A DNA stretch of 14,518 nucleotides, from the NCBI GenBank assembly GCA_018263655.1, contig JAANWY010000107.1, positions 1 through 14,518 on the forward strand, read 5' to 3'. The position numbers and the translations under genes are program-made. Below the pieces are notes generated by a model that saw only the letters and a list, made by a program, of their open reading frames with translations, searched no databases and was not told where the DNA came from. Positions 6,444 through 12,862 of the stretch are shown here, in pieces; positions within the stretch are counted from its first letter, which is position 1; every line of letters begins with the position of its first letter. This DNA comes from Anaerolineales bacterium (GTDB taxonomy: Bacteria > Chloroflexota > Anaerolineae > Epilineales > JAANWY01).

Positions 6444-8279
6444 ATGGACGAACCCAACATCCACACCGACCAATACTTCATTGATAAGCGCACCGCCACC
6501 GTGGCCGACGTCTTTGCCGCCTACGGTTTGGCTGCACTTCTGGACAAACTCATGTATGATTTCGCTGCCGGCCGCTACGAAGCTCGAATCCACGACGTCG
6601 GTGCCTGTTACGCCGTCGGGCTCAGTGAGCCGATTCAGCCGGAGTGGGTCGAGGCATGCGACTATTTCTGGCAACTGCCGGCCATCGTGACCGGCGTGAG
6701 TGCGAAGAAGTTGCCCGAGGGACTGCCACAGATGCAACTCGAGGACTACGACGAGCATCGAACGCGGAGAGGGGAGTACTTTGAAGCGCTGCGGCAGTTG
6801 CCGGCTGCCGCCCGGCGTCCCAATGCCTCACCAGACGATTACCCGCAATTGCATGAGGTTTATCGTCGGAAGCCTCCACGGGAGTGGGATGCCTGGGCCG
6901 CCATCAACCAGATGTCGGCCATCTACGCCTACAGCGATGCCGTTGCCGGCTGGCACGAGGCCGGCCAGAAGGGACTGTTCGCCCACCATCTGCGCTTGAT
7001 CTTGCAGATGACGAGCACACACCCCAACCGCGTAGGTGAGGTCGAGAGCGCCTGGCGTGATCTGGCCAAGGAGCATGATCTGGGCACCAAGCCGCAAATT
7101 GGTGCTCTGCAGGTGTGGAACCCTGGCATGGGTAAGGGCGCCAACCGTCCCAAAGCTGACCAGTTGTCCATCGGCGGACGCAGCGAGTTCTGGCTGCTGG
7201 AGTATCTGAAGTATGTGGGCCTGTACAAGGCCGGCCTCCCGCGGATCGTGCGCGGCAGCAAGGATCGCAAGACCTACGTCCTGCAGCCGGTCAACATCAC
7301 GTTGCACACCAACGATACCGTCTTCAAGGCGTTCCACGACGTGATGTGGGCCGACACGGCTGTGAAGATGGACATTCTGGCCAGCCTGCGCTACACGCAG
7401 ACGTTCCTGCGCCAGTGGCGAGCCGGCCAACTCACCGAGCGACAGGCGCGACGGGGCGGCCAGCCGGGCGACTACGTGTCCGGCCTGGCTGTCGTTTTCT
7501 ACAAGGATCTCGGGAGCGCCCACGCCGTCCTGAACCAGTCGGTGATTGATCTGCCGCGCTGGATGCGCAAGGTGACCACCGACGAAGAGGCGCAGGCATA
7601 CGCCGAGTTGCTGGAAGAGCACGAGCGCGTGGTGCGTGCTCTCGACGAGGGGCGGTCCGAGGCGTACGAGCTTTTGCGCACTTACCGCGATTTCCTGTCC
7701 GGCCACGATCTGCACGACTTCTTCGCGTTCACCGCTGGCTACAGCAGCTATTTGATCAGCCAAATGGAGCGCCGAGAGCCGGTACGTCAATTCACAACGT
7801 CGAATCTGGAGGTATTGATCATGGGACACGATGACAAACTCAAACCGATCCTGGAAAGTGAAGGATTTCGCCACGTCGCCGACGCCATCCGGCGCAGTAC
7901 AGTTCTCCCACAGTACTTCAAGGCTCGCAACAACAAGGGGCCTTACAACGTCCGCTACGGTTTGGGGGCCGAGCTTCTGCGCCAGGCAGCATATCCGGAT
8001 AAGTTTGTACAACGCCTGGGCGAATTCATGCACGACTACAACCGCGAGACAGCACAAGTGGATGAGCGCTACAAAGGCGATCCCCCCGTCCGCCGGTCTC
8101 AGATCACGACGGCCGACATCGAGCAGGTGGTGGAGCTGATCGACAGGTACGACTCGCAGACGGTGGCCAACCTGCTAGTGGCCTTCGGCTACGCCCGTGA
8201 ATCCCGCGAGCCGGAACCCGCGGATGAGGGGGAAGAGTTGCCGGAAGAGGAGCCGACGGCAACGGCCGCCGTGGGATGA
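6444..8279 (+). CDS. cas8: Cas8-like Cascade large subunit
   Basis: This 611-residue protein is called the Cascade large subunit from position (between cas3 and cas7), size and the lack of any other candidate; I see no motif that assigns it to a named Cas8 family, though the DevR-type cas7 beside it makes a Cas8a/Cas8b relative likely. Large subunits bind the crRNA 5' end, recognise the PAM and recruit Cas3. The ATG at 6444 has GAGAGGAG 6 nt upstream. The C-terminal 150 residues are helix-rich and end in an acidic tail (EPEPADEGEELPEEEP, about 590-605). An internal ribosome site and ATG at residue 460 suggest that this part is also made alone as a small subunit. A palindromic element begins 11 bp after the stop. 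Confidence 0.72.
   Translation: MDEPNIHTDQYFIDKRTATVADVFAAYGLAALLDKLMYDFAAGRYEARIHDVGACYAVGLSEPIQPEWVEACDYFWQLPAIVTGVSAKKLPEGLPQMQLEDYDEHRTRRGEYFEALRQLPAAARRPNASPDDYPQLHEVYRRKPPREWDAWAAINQMSAIYAYSDAVAGWHEAGQKGLFAHHLRLILQMTSTHPNRVGEVESAWRDLAKEHDLGTKPQIGALQVWNPGMGKGANRPKADQLSIGGRSEFWLLEYLKYVGLYKAGLPRIVRGSKDRKTYVLQPVNITLHTNDTVFKAFHDVMWADTAVKMDILASLRYTQTFLRQWRAGQLTERQARRGGQPGDYVSGLAVVFYKDLGSAHAVLNQSVIDLPRWMRKVTTDEEAQAYAELLEEHERVVRALDEGRSEAYELLRTYRDFLSGHDLHDFFAFTAGYSSYLISQMERREPVRQFTTSNLEVLIMGHDDKLKPILESEGFRHVADAIRRSTVLPQYFKARNNKGPYNVRYGLGAELLRQAAYPDKFVQRLGEFMHDYNRETAQVDERYKGDPPVRRSQITTADIEQVVELIDRYDSQTVANLLVAFGYARESREPEPADEGEELPEEEPTATAAVG
7821..8279 (+). CDS. cas11: Putative internally initiated Cas11 small subunit
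   Basis: Within the cas8 frame an ATG at 7821 (Met460) is preceded by TGGAGGT (7807-7813) with 7-nt spacing, as good as any ribosome site in this operon. Initiation here would give a 152-residue protein that starts MGHDDKLKPILESEGFRH, is predicted mainly helical by eye, and shares the Cas8 stop. In I-B, I-C and I-D systems Cas11 is known to be made from an internal start near the 3' end of the large-subunit gene, and no separate small-subunit gene is visible in this locus. The size fits Cas11 (roughly 100-160 residues). This is inference from the start site, size and absence of an alternative; structural similarity was not tested. Confidence 0.55.
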   Translation: MGHDDKLKPILESEGFRHVADAIRRSTVLPQYFKARNNKGPYNVRYGLGAELLRQAAYPDKFVQRLGEFMHDYNRETAQVDERYKGDPPVRRSQITTADIEQVVELIDRYDSQTVANLLVAFGYARESREPEPADEGEELPEEEPTATAAVG

Positions 8280-8290
8280 AGTCCCACAGA

Positions 8291-8496
8291 CCCGCCGCGA
8301 GTTCCAGTCGGCATACAACACCGGCTTCCACTCACGGCTACCTCTTTCGCCCCCCCTTCGGGGTTCAAGATGTCGAAAGAGCTCGCAGAGCAGCGAAATA
8401 CGTAGCCCAGACCTGTCTGCCGCCTGCCTGTGCGTCGCACGCAGACAGGTACCCCGCACAGGCAGGGTGGAGCACCCTTTGCGGAACTCTGGGCGG
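8291..8496 (-). repeat. Palindromic intergenic element, copy 4 (with insertion)
   Basis: Fourth copy, same orientation as copy 3, starting 11 bp after the cas8 stop with CCCGCCGCGAGTTCCAG and ending TTTGCGGAACTCTGGGCGG near 8496. Its central hairpin is CCCC-TTC-GGGG (8353-8363). A 55-bp block interrupts the right inner arm between GTAGCCCAGA and GTGGAGC. It fills most of the 287-bp gap between cas8 and cas7; the remaining bases up to the cas7 ribosome site show nothing further. Confidence 0.85.
8412..8466. repeat. Hairpin-forming insert inside copy 4
   Basis: This 55-bp block is absent from the other copies of the element. It holds two interleaved inverted repeats: CCTGTCTGC (8412-8420) with GCAGACAGG (8441-8449), and CCTGCCTGTGCG (8423-8434) with CGCACAGGCAGG (8455-8466). 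The order a-b-a'-b' means the two stems exclude each other in a simple fold or form a pseudoknot. No clear target duplication is visible. Confidence 0.65.
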
Positions 8497-8566
8497 GCGC
8501 CGATACGTCACCCACGTGAGATCACCAGAACGATAAACACGATCAACTAACCAAGGAGGAACTACA

Positions 8567-9550
8567 ATGACAACCAACGTCTATTCGATGTCCATTTCTG
8601 CTCGCGCCACACTGAACATGCACAGCTTGAACAACGAAGGTGGCGAAGGCAATCAGATTCAGACTCGCATGGTCGACATCGTCTATCACGATGACGGGGA
8701 GCCGCGCCTGATCAACGTCAACGCGATTAGCGGTGACATGTTCAAGCACATTCAGGCCGAGCACCTCTATCGCATCGCCAAGGGGAATCTGCCGCTGTGC
8801 GCCGGCTGTCGTATCTTCGACGCCAACCGCATCAGCGCCGACAGTGACTACGAGACCGCCATCGCGGACGAGACCGACGCTCAGGCCATCGATCGTATGC
8901 TGACGGTGTGCGCCCTGGACGATATGGAAGGCAATTTGATCACGGCGGGCAACCGCTCGATCCCGCGCAAGTCGGTCGTCGAATTCGGTTGGGCCGTCGG
9001 CGTGCCCGATACCGTGACCACGGAGAACTATTTCCACGTCAAGTACGCTCGCGAACGAGGTGAGCAAGCACGAGAGGAAGCGACCGGGGACGAACGGCGT
9101 AAAGCTAATCTGGGACAGGCGATCTTCCACCGGCCAGCCAACTCGGGCGAGTACGCCATCGTCGTCCACGTGGAGGCGTCCCGCATCGGCTACAACGACA
9201 TCACGCAAACCTACGGCGTGGCCGACGTGGATCGCGAAGTCCGCTATCGCGCCCTGCTGGAGAGCCTGCTCTACACTTTCGTCGAGCCCAATGGCGCCAT
9301 GCGTAGCACGCAGCTCCCACATTTGGTGAACGTCCGAGGCGCTCTGTCCTACAGCACGCGCGTAATTCCGGCCCCTACAGTCAGCCCACTGAACCCCGAT
9401 TTCGAAACTGAAATCGAGAAAGTGAGCGGAGCGCTCAATGGGCTGCACGGCGGAGCCGTCGAGATCCGCCGGTTCGAGAATCTCAGCGGGTTCAGCGCGG
9501 AGATGCAGACCCTGATTCAAGAGACAGCGCCGTACTCGCTGGCAGTGTGA
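8567..9550 (+). CDS. cas7: Cascade backbone protein Cas7 (DevR/Csa2 family)
   Basis: This 327-residue RAMP protein forms the helical backbone of Cascade that coats the crRNA spacer. The N-terminus SISARATLNMHSLNNEG (about 9-25) followed by GEGNQ is the hallmark of the DevR/Csa2 branch of Cas7, found in I-A and I-B-type systems; the later stretch RIGYNDITQTYGVADVDREV and the NGAMRSTQLPHL region are also typical of that family. The ATG at 8567 has a near-perfect ribosome site AAGGAGG (8553-8559) with 7-nt spacing, consistent with high expression of the subunit needed in several copies. Cas5 follows 11 bp after the stop. Confidence 0.92.
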   Translation: MTTNVYSMSISARATLNMHSLNNEGGEGNQIQTRMVDIVYHDDGEPRLINVNAISGDMFKHIQAEHLYRIAKGNLPLCAGCRIFDANRISADSDYETAIADETDAQAIDRMLTVCALDDMEGNLITAGNRSIPRKSVVEFGWAVGVPDTVTTENYFHVKYARERGEQAREEATGDERRKANLGQAIFHRPANSGEYAIVVHVEASRIGYNDITQTYGVADVDREVRYRALLESLLYTFVEPNGAMRSTQLPHLVNVRGALSYSTRVIPAPTVSPLNPDFETEIEKVSGALNGLHGGAVEIRRFENLSGFSAEMQTLIQETAPYSLAV

Positions 9551-9561
9551 AGGAGGTCGGG

Positions 9562-10293
9562 ATGTGGCTCATCGCCGAATATCAGCCCACAACGCTCTTC
9601 ACGCTGAAGCCGGCGACTACGACGTCGTCGGGCGGCAAGTCTCTGGTGGTGCCGACGCCTTTCGCGATCAAGATGGCGTTGCTGGATGCCGGCATCCGGA
9701 CGCGGGGGGTGGACGTGGGGCGTGAAATCTTTCCCACGCTGCGCGATCTCGCCGTGGCGGCCCGGCCACCGGATCGGCTGGTGGTCAGCAACACTTTCAT
9801 GAAGATCTTGCGTCCGCACAAGAGCGGCCCGCGCGATGTAAATGGCGCCGGCCTGGAAACGCCGATGGGCAATACCATCGCGTTTCGCGAGTACGTGCAG
9901 TTCGGCGGCCCGCTGACCCTGGCAATCGACGTGCAGGACGTCGACGCGGATCTCGTCCACCTGCTCGAACGCTTGCTGGCGCAGATCAACTACCTCGGCA
10001 AACGGGGCGGCTTCATGCAGTTGACGCAGCTACCCGAGCGGGCCGAAGCGCTTTCCGACGATTTCACGCGATTGAACCCGGCCGGCATGCAGGCAGCCTT
10101 CAACCTGAACGGCATATTGCAAGTGCTGGACGACTGCGGCCCTCGGATGACGTTCGAGCACGCCGACATCTACAGCGGCAAGTACCTGTATCTCGGACGC
10201 GAGACGGGGCGGGTCCTGCATCACGTCGTCTTACCGTATCGCGTGGCCCGCTCCAGTCGGGGGTTCACGCTGTATGAGCGTGTGGCGGGGTAG
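9562..10293 (+). CDS. cas5: Cascade subunit Cas5
   Basis: This 243-residue RAMP-type protein is Cas5, which caps the 5' handle of the crRNA in Cascade. The N-terminal part (WLIAEYQPTTLFTL, then VVPTPFAIKMALLDAG at about 29-44) has the Cas5 pattern of a first beta strand followed by a proline-containing loop and helix, and the gene directly follows cas7 as in most type I operons. An upstream GTG at 9547 overlaps the cas7 stop, but AAGGAGG (9550-9556) lies 5 nt before the ATG at 9562, which is therefore the better start. An 8-bp-stem hairpin begins at the stop codon. Confidence 0.85.
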   Translation: MWLIAEYQPTTLFTLKPATTTSSGGKSLVVPTPFAIKMALLDAGIRTRGVDVGREIFPTLRDLAVAARPPDRLVVSNTFMKILRPHKSGPRDVNGAGLETPMGNTIAFREYVQFGGPLTLAIDVQDVDADLVHLLERLLAQINYLGKRGGFMQLTQLPERAEALSDDFTRLNPAGMQAAFNLNGILQVLDDCGPRMTFEHADIYSGKYLYLGRETGRVLHHVVLPYRVARSSRGFTLYERVAG

Positions 10294-10316
10294 GTTGCTC
10301 ATGAATCGTGAGCAAC
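10294..10316. repeat. Hairpin directly after cas5
   Basis: GTTGCTCA (10294-10301) and TGAGCAAC (10309-10316) form a perfect 8-bp stem with a 7-nt loop starting right after the cas5 stop codon. There is no T tract, so it may mark a transcript end or stabilise the 3' end of the upstream mRNA, but it is not a canonical terminator. Confidence 0.5.
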
Positions 10317-10318
10317 AG

Positions 10319-10438
10319 AACAGGATACGCGGGATGGAAGGATTGGTTTAGGGGACGATGAACGTGCTGACCAACGCCAATCCTAACGTCCTGCCAATCC
10401 TGTTCTCATCACAACAGGATGCGCGGGATGACAGGATT
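10319..10438. repeat. Cluster of AACAGGAT repeats and hairpins
   Basis: Two 26-bp direct repeats beginning AACAGGAT and containing CGCGGGATG lie at 10319-10344 and 10413-10438 with three mismatches. Between and over them are inverted repeats: AGGATTGG (10339-10346) with CCAATCCT (10377-10384), and ATCCTGTT (10397-10404) with AACAGGAT (10413-10420). The layout looks like a small dispersed hairpin repeat in a gene-free stretch between cas5 and the 49-residue gene. Confidence 0.6.
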
Positions 10439-10503
10439 CGCCGGCCCATCCCAACAGATCCGAAAAGTCCTGTCGATCCGTGCTTTCCATCCGGAAACGA
10501 CAT

Positions 10504-10545
10504 GGCTAACGGCTAACAACTGACGGCTAACCGCTAACTGCTGAC
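10504..10545 (-). repeat. Heptamer array, six units
   Basis: Six degenerate 7-bp units in the order GGCTAAC, GGCTAAC, AACTGAC, GGCTAAC, CGCTAAC, TGCTGAC. On the other strand these read as GTTAGCC-type units, the same family as the TGGTTAG arrays near cas6 and cas1. It lies in the gene-free stretch before the 49-residue gene. Confidence 0.7.
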
Positions 10546-10611
10546 CGCTGCCAGTCCAGCGGAGCCTGCCCACACACGATCCGCAGAGGATAACCGAAAG
10601 GAGACACAACC

Positions 10612-10761
10612 ATGGACCTACAAACCCGAATCGACATGATCCTGGACCAGATGATGCGCGAGGAGTACCAGCGTTGGGGATGGGAGGCGTTTCTGGAGGA
10701 AGACGAGGTTGCCGGCAAACGCTCAGGCAAACGCGGGAAGAGTCGGCGGCGACGGCGCTGA
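10612..10761 (+). CDS. 49-residue unknown protein with basic tail
   Basis: I do not recognise this short protein. It begins with ATG 6 nt after a good ribosome site (AAAGGAG, 10597-10603 region) and encodes MDLQTRIDMILDQMMREEYQ, a likely amphipathic helix, then RWGWEAFLEEDE, then a strongly basic tail (KRSGKRGKSRRRRR). A helix plus an arginine/lysine tail suggests nucleic-acid or ribonucleoprotein binding. It is far shorter than known Cas11 proteins. It is in the cas direction between cas5 and cas6 and converges on the toxin gene, whose stop is 24 bp away. The strong ribosome site is the main reason to treat it as real. Confidence 0.5.
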   Translation: MDLQTRIDMILDQMMREEYQRWGWEAFLEEDEVAGKRSGKRGKSRRRRR

Positions 10762-10784
10762 TGCCGGCCACGATCCGGCTCGCG

Positions 10785-11222
10785 TCAGATTTCCTGATCG
10801 TCCTCGGCCGGCTCGTCGCCCAGGGCGATGCAGTCGGCGATGAGAGTCGACAGGTTTGGCTCAGTGAAACTGATGCCGGGGGCCAGCTTGCGGTTGTGCT
10901 TGATGTTAGGCGGCTCGCGGCGGTGGTGAGGAAACGTTTCGGCCAGATCAGGATTCTCGGGATGAGGTTGCGGGTCGTACCAGCGGACGCGCTCTTCCCC
11001 GTGGAAGACTGTGTAGCTGTAGTCGCTGATGCAGCCGGCAACGAAGTCCACGATCTCGTGCACGCGTAGTTCCAGTCCACTACGAAAGCGAACGCTGCCT
11101 CTGACGATGGCTGTGCTGCGACTCGTAGTGTACAGGTGGAGAGATGAGGAAACGATCTCAGAGTAGCGCTGTGGCAAGGTATAAATCAAGCGCTCGTACT
11201 TATCGCGTGATGGGAATAACAT
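10785..11222 (-). CDS. Toxin of TumE-like family (DUF6516)
   Basis: This 145-residue protein matches what I know of the DUF6516/TumE-type toxin family: the N-terminal YTLPQRYSEIVSSSLHLY (14-31), RGSVRF and GLELRVHEIVDF in the middle, and the conserved WYDPQPHP (81-88) and FPHHR..PPNIKHNR (97-111) blocks with several histidines. The cellular target is not known to me. It is the second gene of a two-gene operon on the strand opposite to cas, starting 12 bp after the stop of its partner; its own ribosome site (AGAAGG abutting the ATG) is poor, so translational coupling to the upstream gene is likely. It lies between cas5 and cas6. The longer overlapping frame on the same strand (10409-11080) is a shadow. 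Confidence 0.8.
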   Translation of the reverse strand: MLFPSRDKYERLIYTLPQRYSEIVSSSLHLYTTSRSTAIVRGSVRFRSGLELRVHEIVDFVAGCISDYSYTVFHGEERVRWYDPQPHPENPDLAETFPHHRREPPNIKHNRKLAPGISFTEPNLSTLIADCIALGDEPAEDDQEI

Positions 11223-11234
11223 CCTTCTGATGGT

Positions 11235-11543
11235 CTATCGAGCTACTTCGATGACTGGTTCTTCAGGTGCCAGTTCTACGAAGCTATCTCCATTCGTGGC
11301 ACGCAGCTTGGCTACGCGCTGTTCGGAAAAATCACGCAAGAGCTTCTCGCGATGCTGTTTAATCTTATAGAAGCCGGACCATTCGGCAAAATCTTCCATA
11401 TTTTCGCCGTAATCGAGCAGCCCTTGGGAATACAGCTCATAGAAGACATCCGAGCTGATCCAATAGCGCTGTTCAAACTTCCGCAACGCCTGATCGGCTG
11501 CTCGCAGATCATCCAAGAGGTCGCTCAAAGTGATCTTAGCCAT
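11235..11543 (-). CDS. Antitoxin partner of TumE-like toxin
   Basis: This 102-residue protein is the upstream gene of the toxin operon and is taken to be the antitoxin. Visible features are an N-terminal helix (TLSDLLDDLRAADQALRKFEQ, 5-25 in part), the stretch RYWISSDVFYELYSQGLLD (26-44) and a charged region DFAEWSGFYKIKQHREKLLRD, a pattern I associate with genes paired with DUF6516 toxins. I chose the ATG at 11543 over 11567 because GAGGTG lies 6 nt upstream of the former and because the likely promoter would leave only about 13 nt of leader before the latter. No HTH is obvious, so self-repression is uncertain. Confidence 0.7.
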   Translation of the reverse strand: MAKITLSDLLDDLRAADQALRKFEQRYWISSDVFYELYSQGLLDYGENMEDFAEWSGFYKIKQHREKLLRDFSEQRVAKLRATNGDSFVELAPEEPVIEVAR

Positions 11544-11586
11544 GTCTTTCACCTCAGTATCATTCATTCAACCCTGTGTGCGACAG

Positions 11587-11615
11587 ATTATACATCGATC
11601 TGGCGTCAGGGACAA
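11587..11615 (-). promoter_or_regulatory. Promoter of the toxin-antitoxin operon
   Basis: On the minus strand TTGTCC (11610-11615) and a consensus TATAAT (11587-11592) are spaced by 17 bp. The predicted transcription start is near 11580, giving a leader of about 37 nt before the antitoxin ATG at 11543. It is divergent from cas6, whose start is about 90 bp away. Confidence 0.6.
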
Positions 11616-11663
11616 GCAATTTAGAAAGCTCCGGATCCGTGCATCCAAGTGATTTGTGTTCTC

Positions 11664-11678
11664 GATCCACCGTGGATC
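11664..11678. promoter_or_regulatory. 15-bp dyad before cas6
   Basis: GATCCAC-C-GTGGATC is a perfect inverted repeat ending 23 bp before the cas6 start codon and 8 bp before its ribosome site (AAAGGA). It could be an operator between the divergent toxin-antitoxin promoter and cas6, or a hairpin in the cas6 leader. Confidence 0.4.
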
Positions 11679-11701
11679 ACAGATAGAAAGGACCAACAAC
11701 T

Positions 11702-12703
11702 ATGACCACCCAGCTCACCCTCACCCACCTGCGCTTCGACTGCGTCGCGCAGACCGGCATCAAACTCGGGCCACGCAACGCCGGCCAGCGCCTGCGCGAC
11801 GCGCTGGCGGCCGTCATGCGCCGCGCCGTGTGTCCGGAGACCGGCCGGCGCGAGCGCCCCTCGCCGGAACACGCCGCCGTGTGCCCCGTCTGCTGGCTGC
11901 TGGCCGCTGAAACCGAGCCGGGCGAAGTGCGCCGCGCCTACGCCGTCGTGCCGCCGCGCGACCATGTCGACGTCCTGGAGCCAAGCGATCGCTTCAGCTT
12001 CGGCCTCACCCTCTTCGGCCAGGGCTTCAACTTCCTGCCCTACTTCGTGCTGGCCGTGCAGGAGGTTGGCCGCGTTGGTGTGGGACCTGGACGTGGCACC
12101 TTCGAGCTGGACGCCATCTGGGCCGGCAACCCCCTGGCCGGCCGCGTCGAAGCCGTCATGGAGCCAGGGGACAGCATGGTGCACACACCCGACGAAGCCG
12201 TCACCTGGGAGCATGTGCAAACAGCCACGGATCGGCTTCGTGCTAAATTGAACGCCGGAACCCAATTGCGACTACACTTCCTCTCGCCCACGCGCCTCGT
12301 CTACGACGAAGCCCTGGTGAAAACCGCCGACTTCGGCGTCCTCTTCCGCCGCATGCTGGAGCGCATCGACCAGCTCCGCCAGCAGTTTGCCGATGAAGAC
12401 AGCCGTCCGTTCGAAGAGGTTGAGCGACTGTACAGCCTGGCCGATCAGGTCCGCGTCGTCGAAGACAACACAGAATGGATCGAGGTCTGGAGCTGGTCGG
12501 GCCGGCAGCGCCGCAAACAGTACCTCAGTGGCATCGTCGGCACCGCCACCTACCGCGCCCGCGACTGGGATGAGCTGCTGCCGTGGCTCGTGCTGGGCCA
12601 GGCGACACAGGTCGGCAAGCTGGCGGTGAAGGGGAACGGCGTTTTTGAGATCGATGTGACGGGGGTGCCGGGATACTGGGAGTGGTTAGCGGTTAGTGGT
12701 TAG
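11702..12703 (+). CDS. cas6: CRISPR RNA-processing endoribonuclease Cas6
   Basis: This 333-residue protein is Cas6, the RAMP endoribonuclease that cuts pre-crRNA within repeats. The N-terminal ferredoxin-like region (LTHLRFDCVAQTG) leads to a cysteine cluster (C44, C61, C64, with CPVCW) typical of the larger Cas6 family, then a glycine loop GVGPGRGTF (126-134), and the C-terminal signature GQATQVGKLAVKGNGVFEI (about 299-317). The start ATG has AAAGGA 9 nt upstream. The last six residues (WLAVSG) and the stop codon are encoded by the first three units of a TGGTTAG heptamer array, so the original end of the gene may have been replaced. The toxin-antitoxin pair separates it from cas5. Confidence 0.92.
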   Translation: MTTQLTLTHLRFDCVAQTGIKLGPRNAGQRLRDALAAVMRRAVCPETGRRERPSPEHAAVCPVCWLLAAETEPGEVRRAYAVVPPRDHVDVLEPSDRFSFGLTLFGQGFNFLPYFVLAVQEVGRVGVGPGRGTFELDAIWAGNPLAGRVEAVMEPGDSMVHTPDEAVTWEHVQTATDRLRAKLNAGTQLRLHFLSPTRLVYDEALVKTADFGVLFRRMLERIDQLRQQFADEDSRPFEEVERLYSLADQVRVVEDNTEWIEVWSWSGRQRRKQYLSGIVGTATYRARDWDELLPWLVLGQATQVGKLAVKGNGVFEIDVTGVPGYWEWLAVSG

Positions 12704-12794
12704 TGGTTAGTGGTTAGTGGTTAGTGGTTAGTGGTTAGTGGTTAGTGGTCAGTGGTTAGTGGTCAGCGGTCAGCGGTCAGCGGTTAGTGGTTAG
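12683..12794 (+). repeat. Heptamer array TGGTTAG, 16 units
   Basis: Sixteen head-to-tail 7-bp units, mostly TGGTTAG with TGGTCAG, CGGTCAG and CGGTTAG variants, begin inside the last codons of cas6. They are followed to about 12832 by units in the opposite orientation (AGCTAAC, GACTGAC types), so the whole block can fold back on itself. Together with the right-hand array at 13232-13294 it brackets the four-helix-bundle gene. Confidence 0.95.
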
Positions 12795-12862
12795 TAGCTA
12801 ACAGCTAACGACTGACAGCTAACGACTGACAACCTACGATTAGCGAAATAGGGAGGACATAG

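Noticed and set aside
6828..8057. 409-residue minus-strand frame opposite cas8
   Set aside because: A mirror of high-GC codon use in cas8; no recognisable motif or ribosome site, and the + strand gene fits the operon.
8543..9520. 325-residue minus-strand frame opposite cas7
   Set aside because: Shadow of the clear DevR/Csa2-type cas7 on the + strand.
10409..11080. 223-residue minus-strand frame overlapping the toxin
   Set aside because: Low-complexity composition rich in Ser, Thr and Arg, running through heptamer repeats and the 49-residue gene; the alternative frame encodes a recognisable toxin.
11702..11900. Zinc-finger protein reading of the cysteine cluster in cas6
   Set aside because: The cysteines are a usual feature of the larger Cas6 family and the C-terminal glycine-rich signature settles the assignment.
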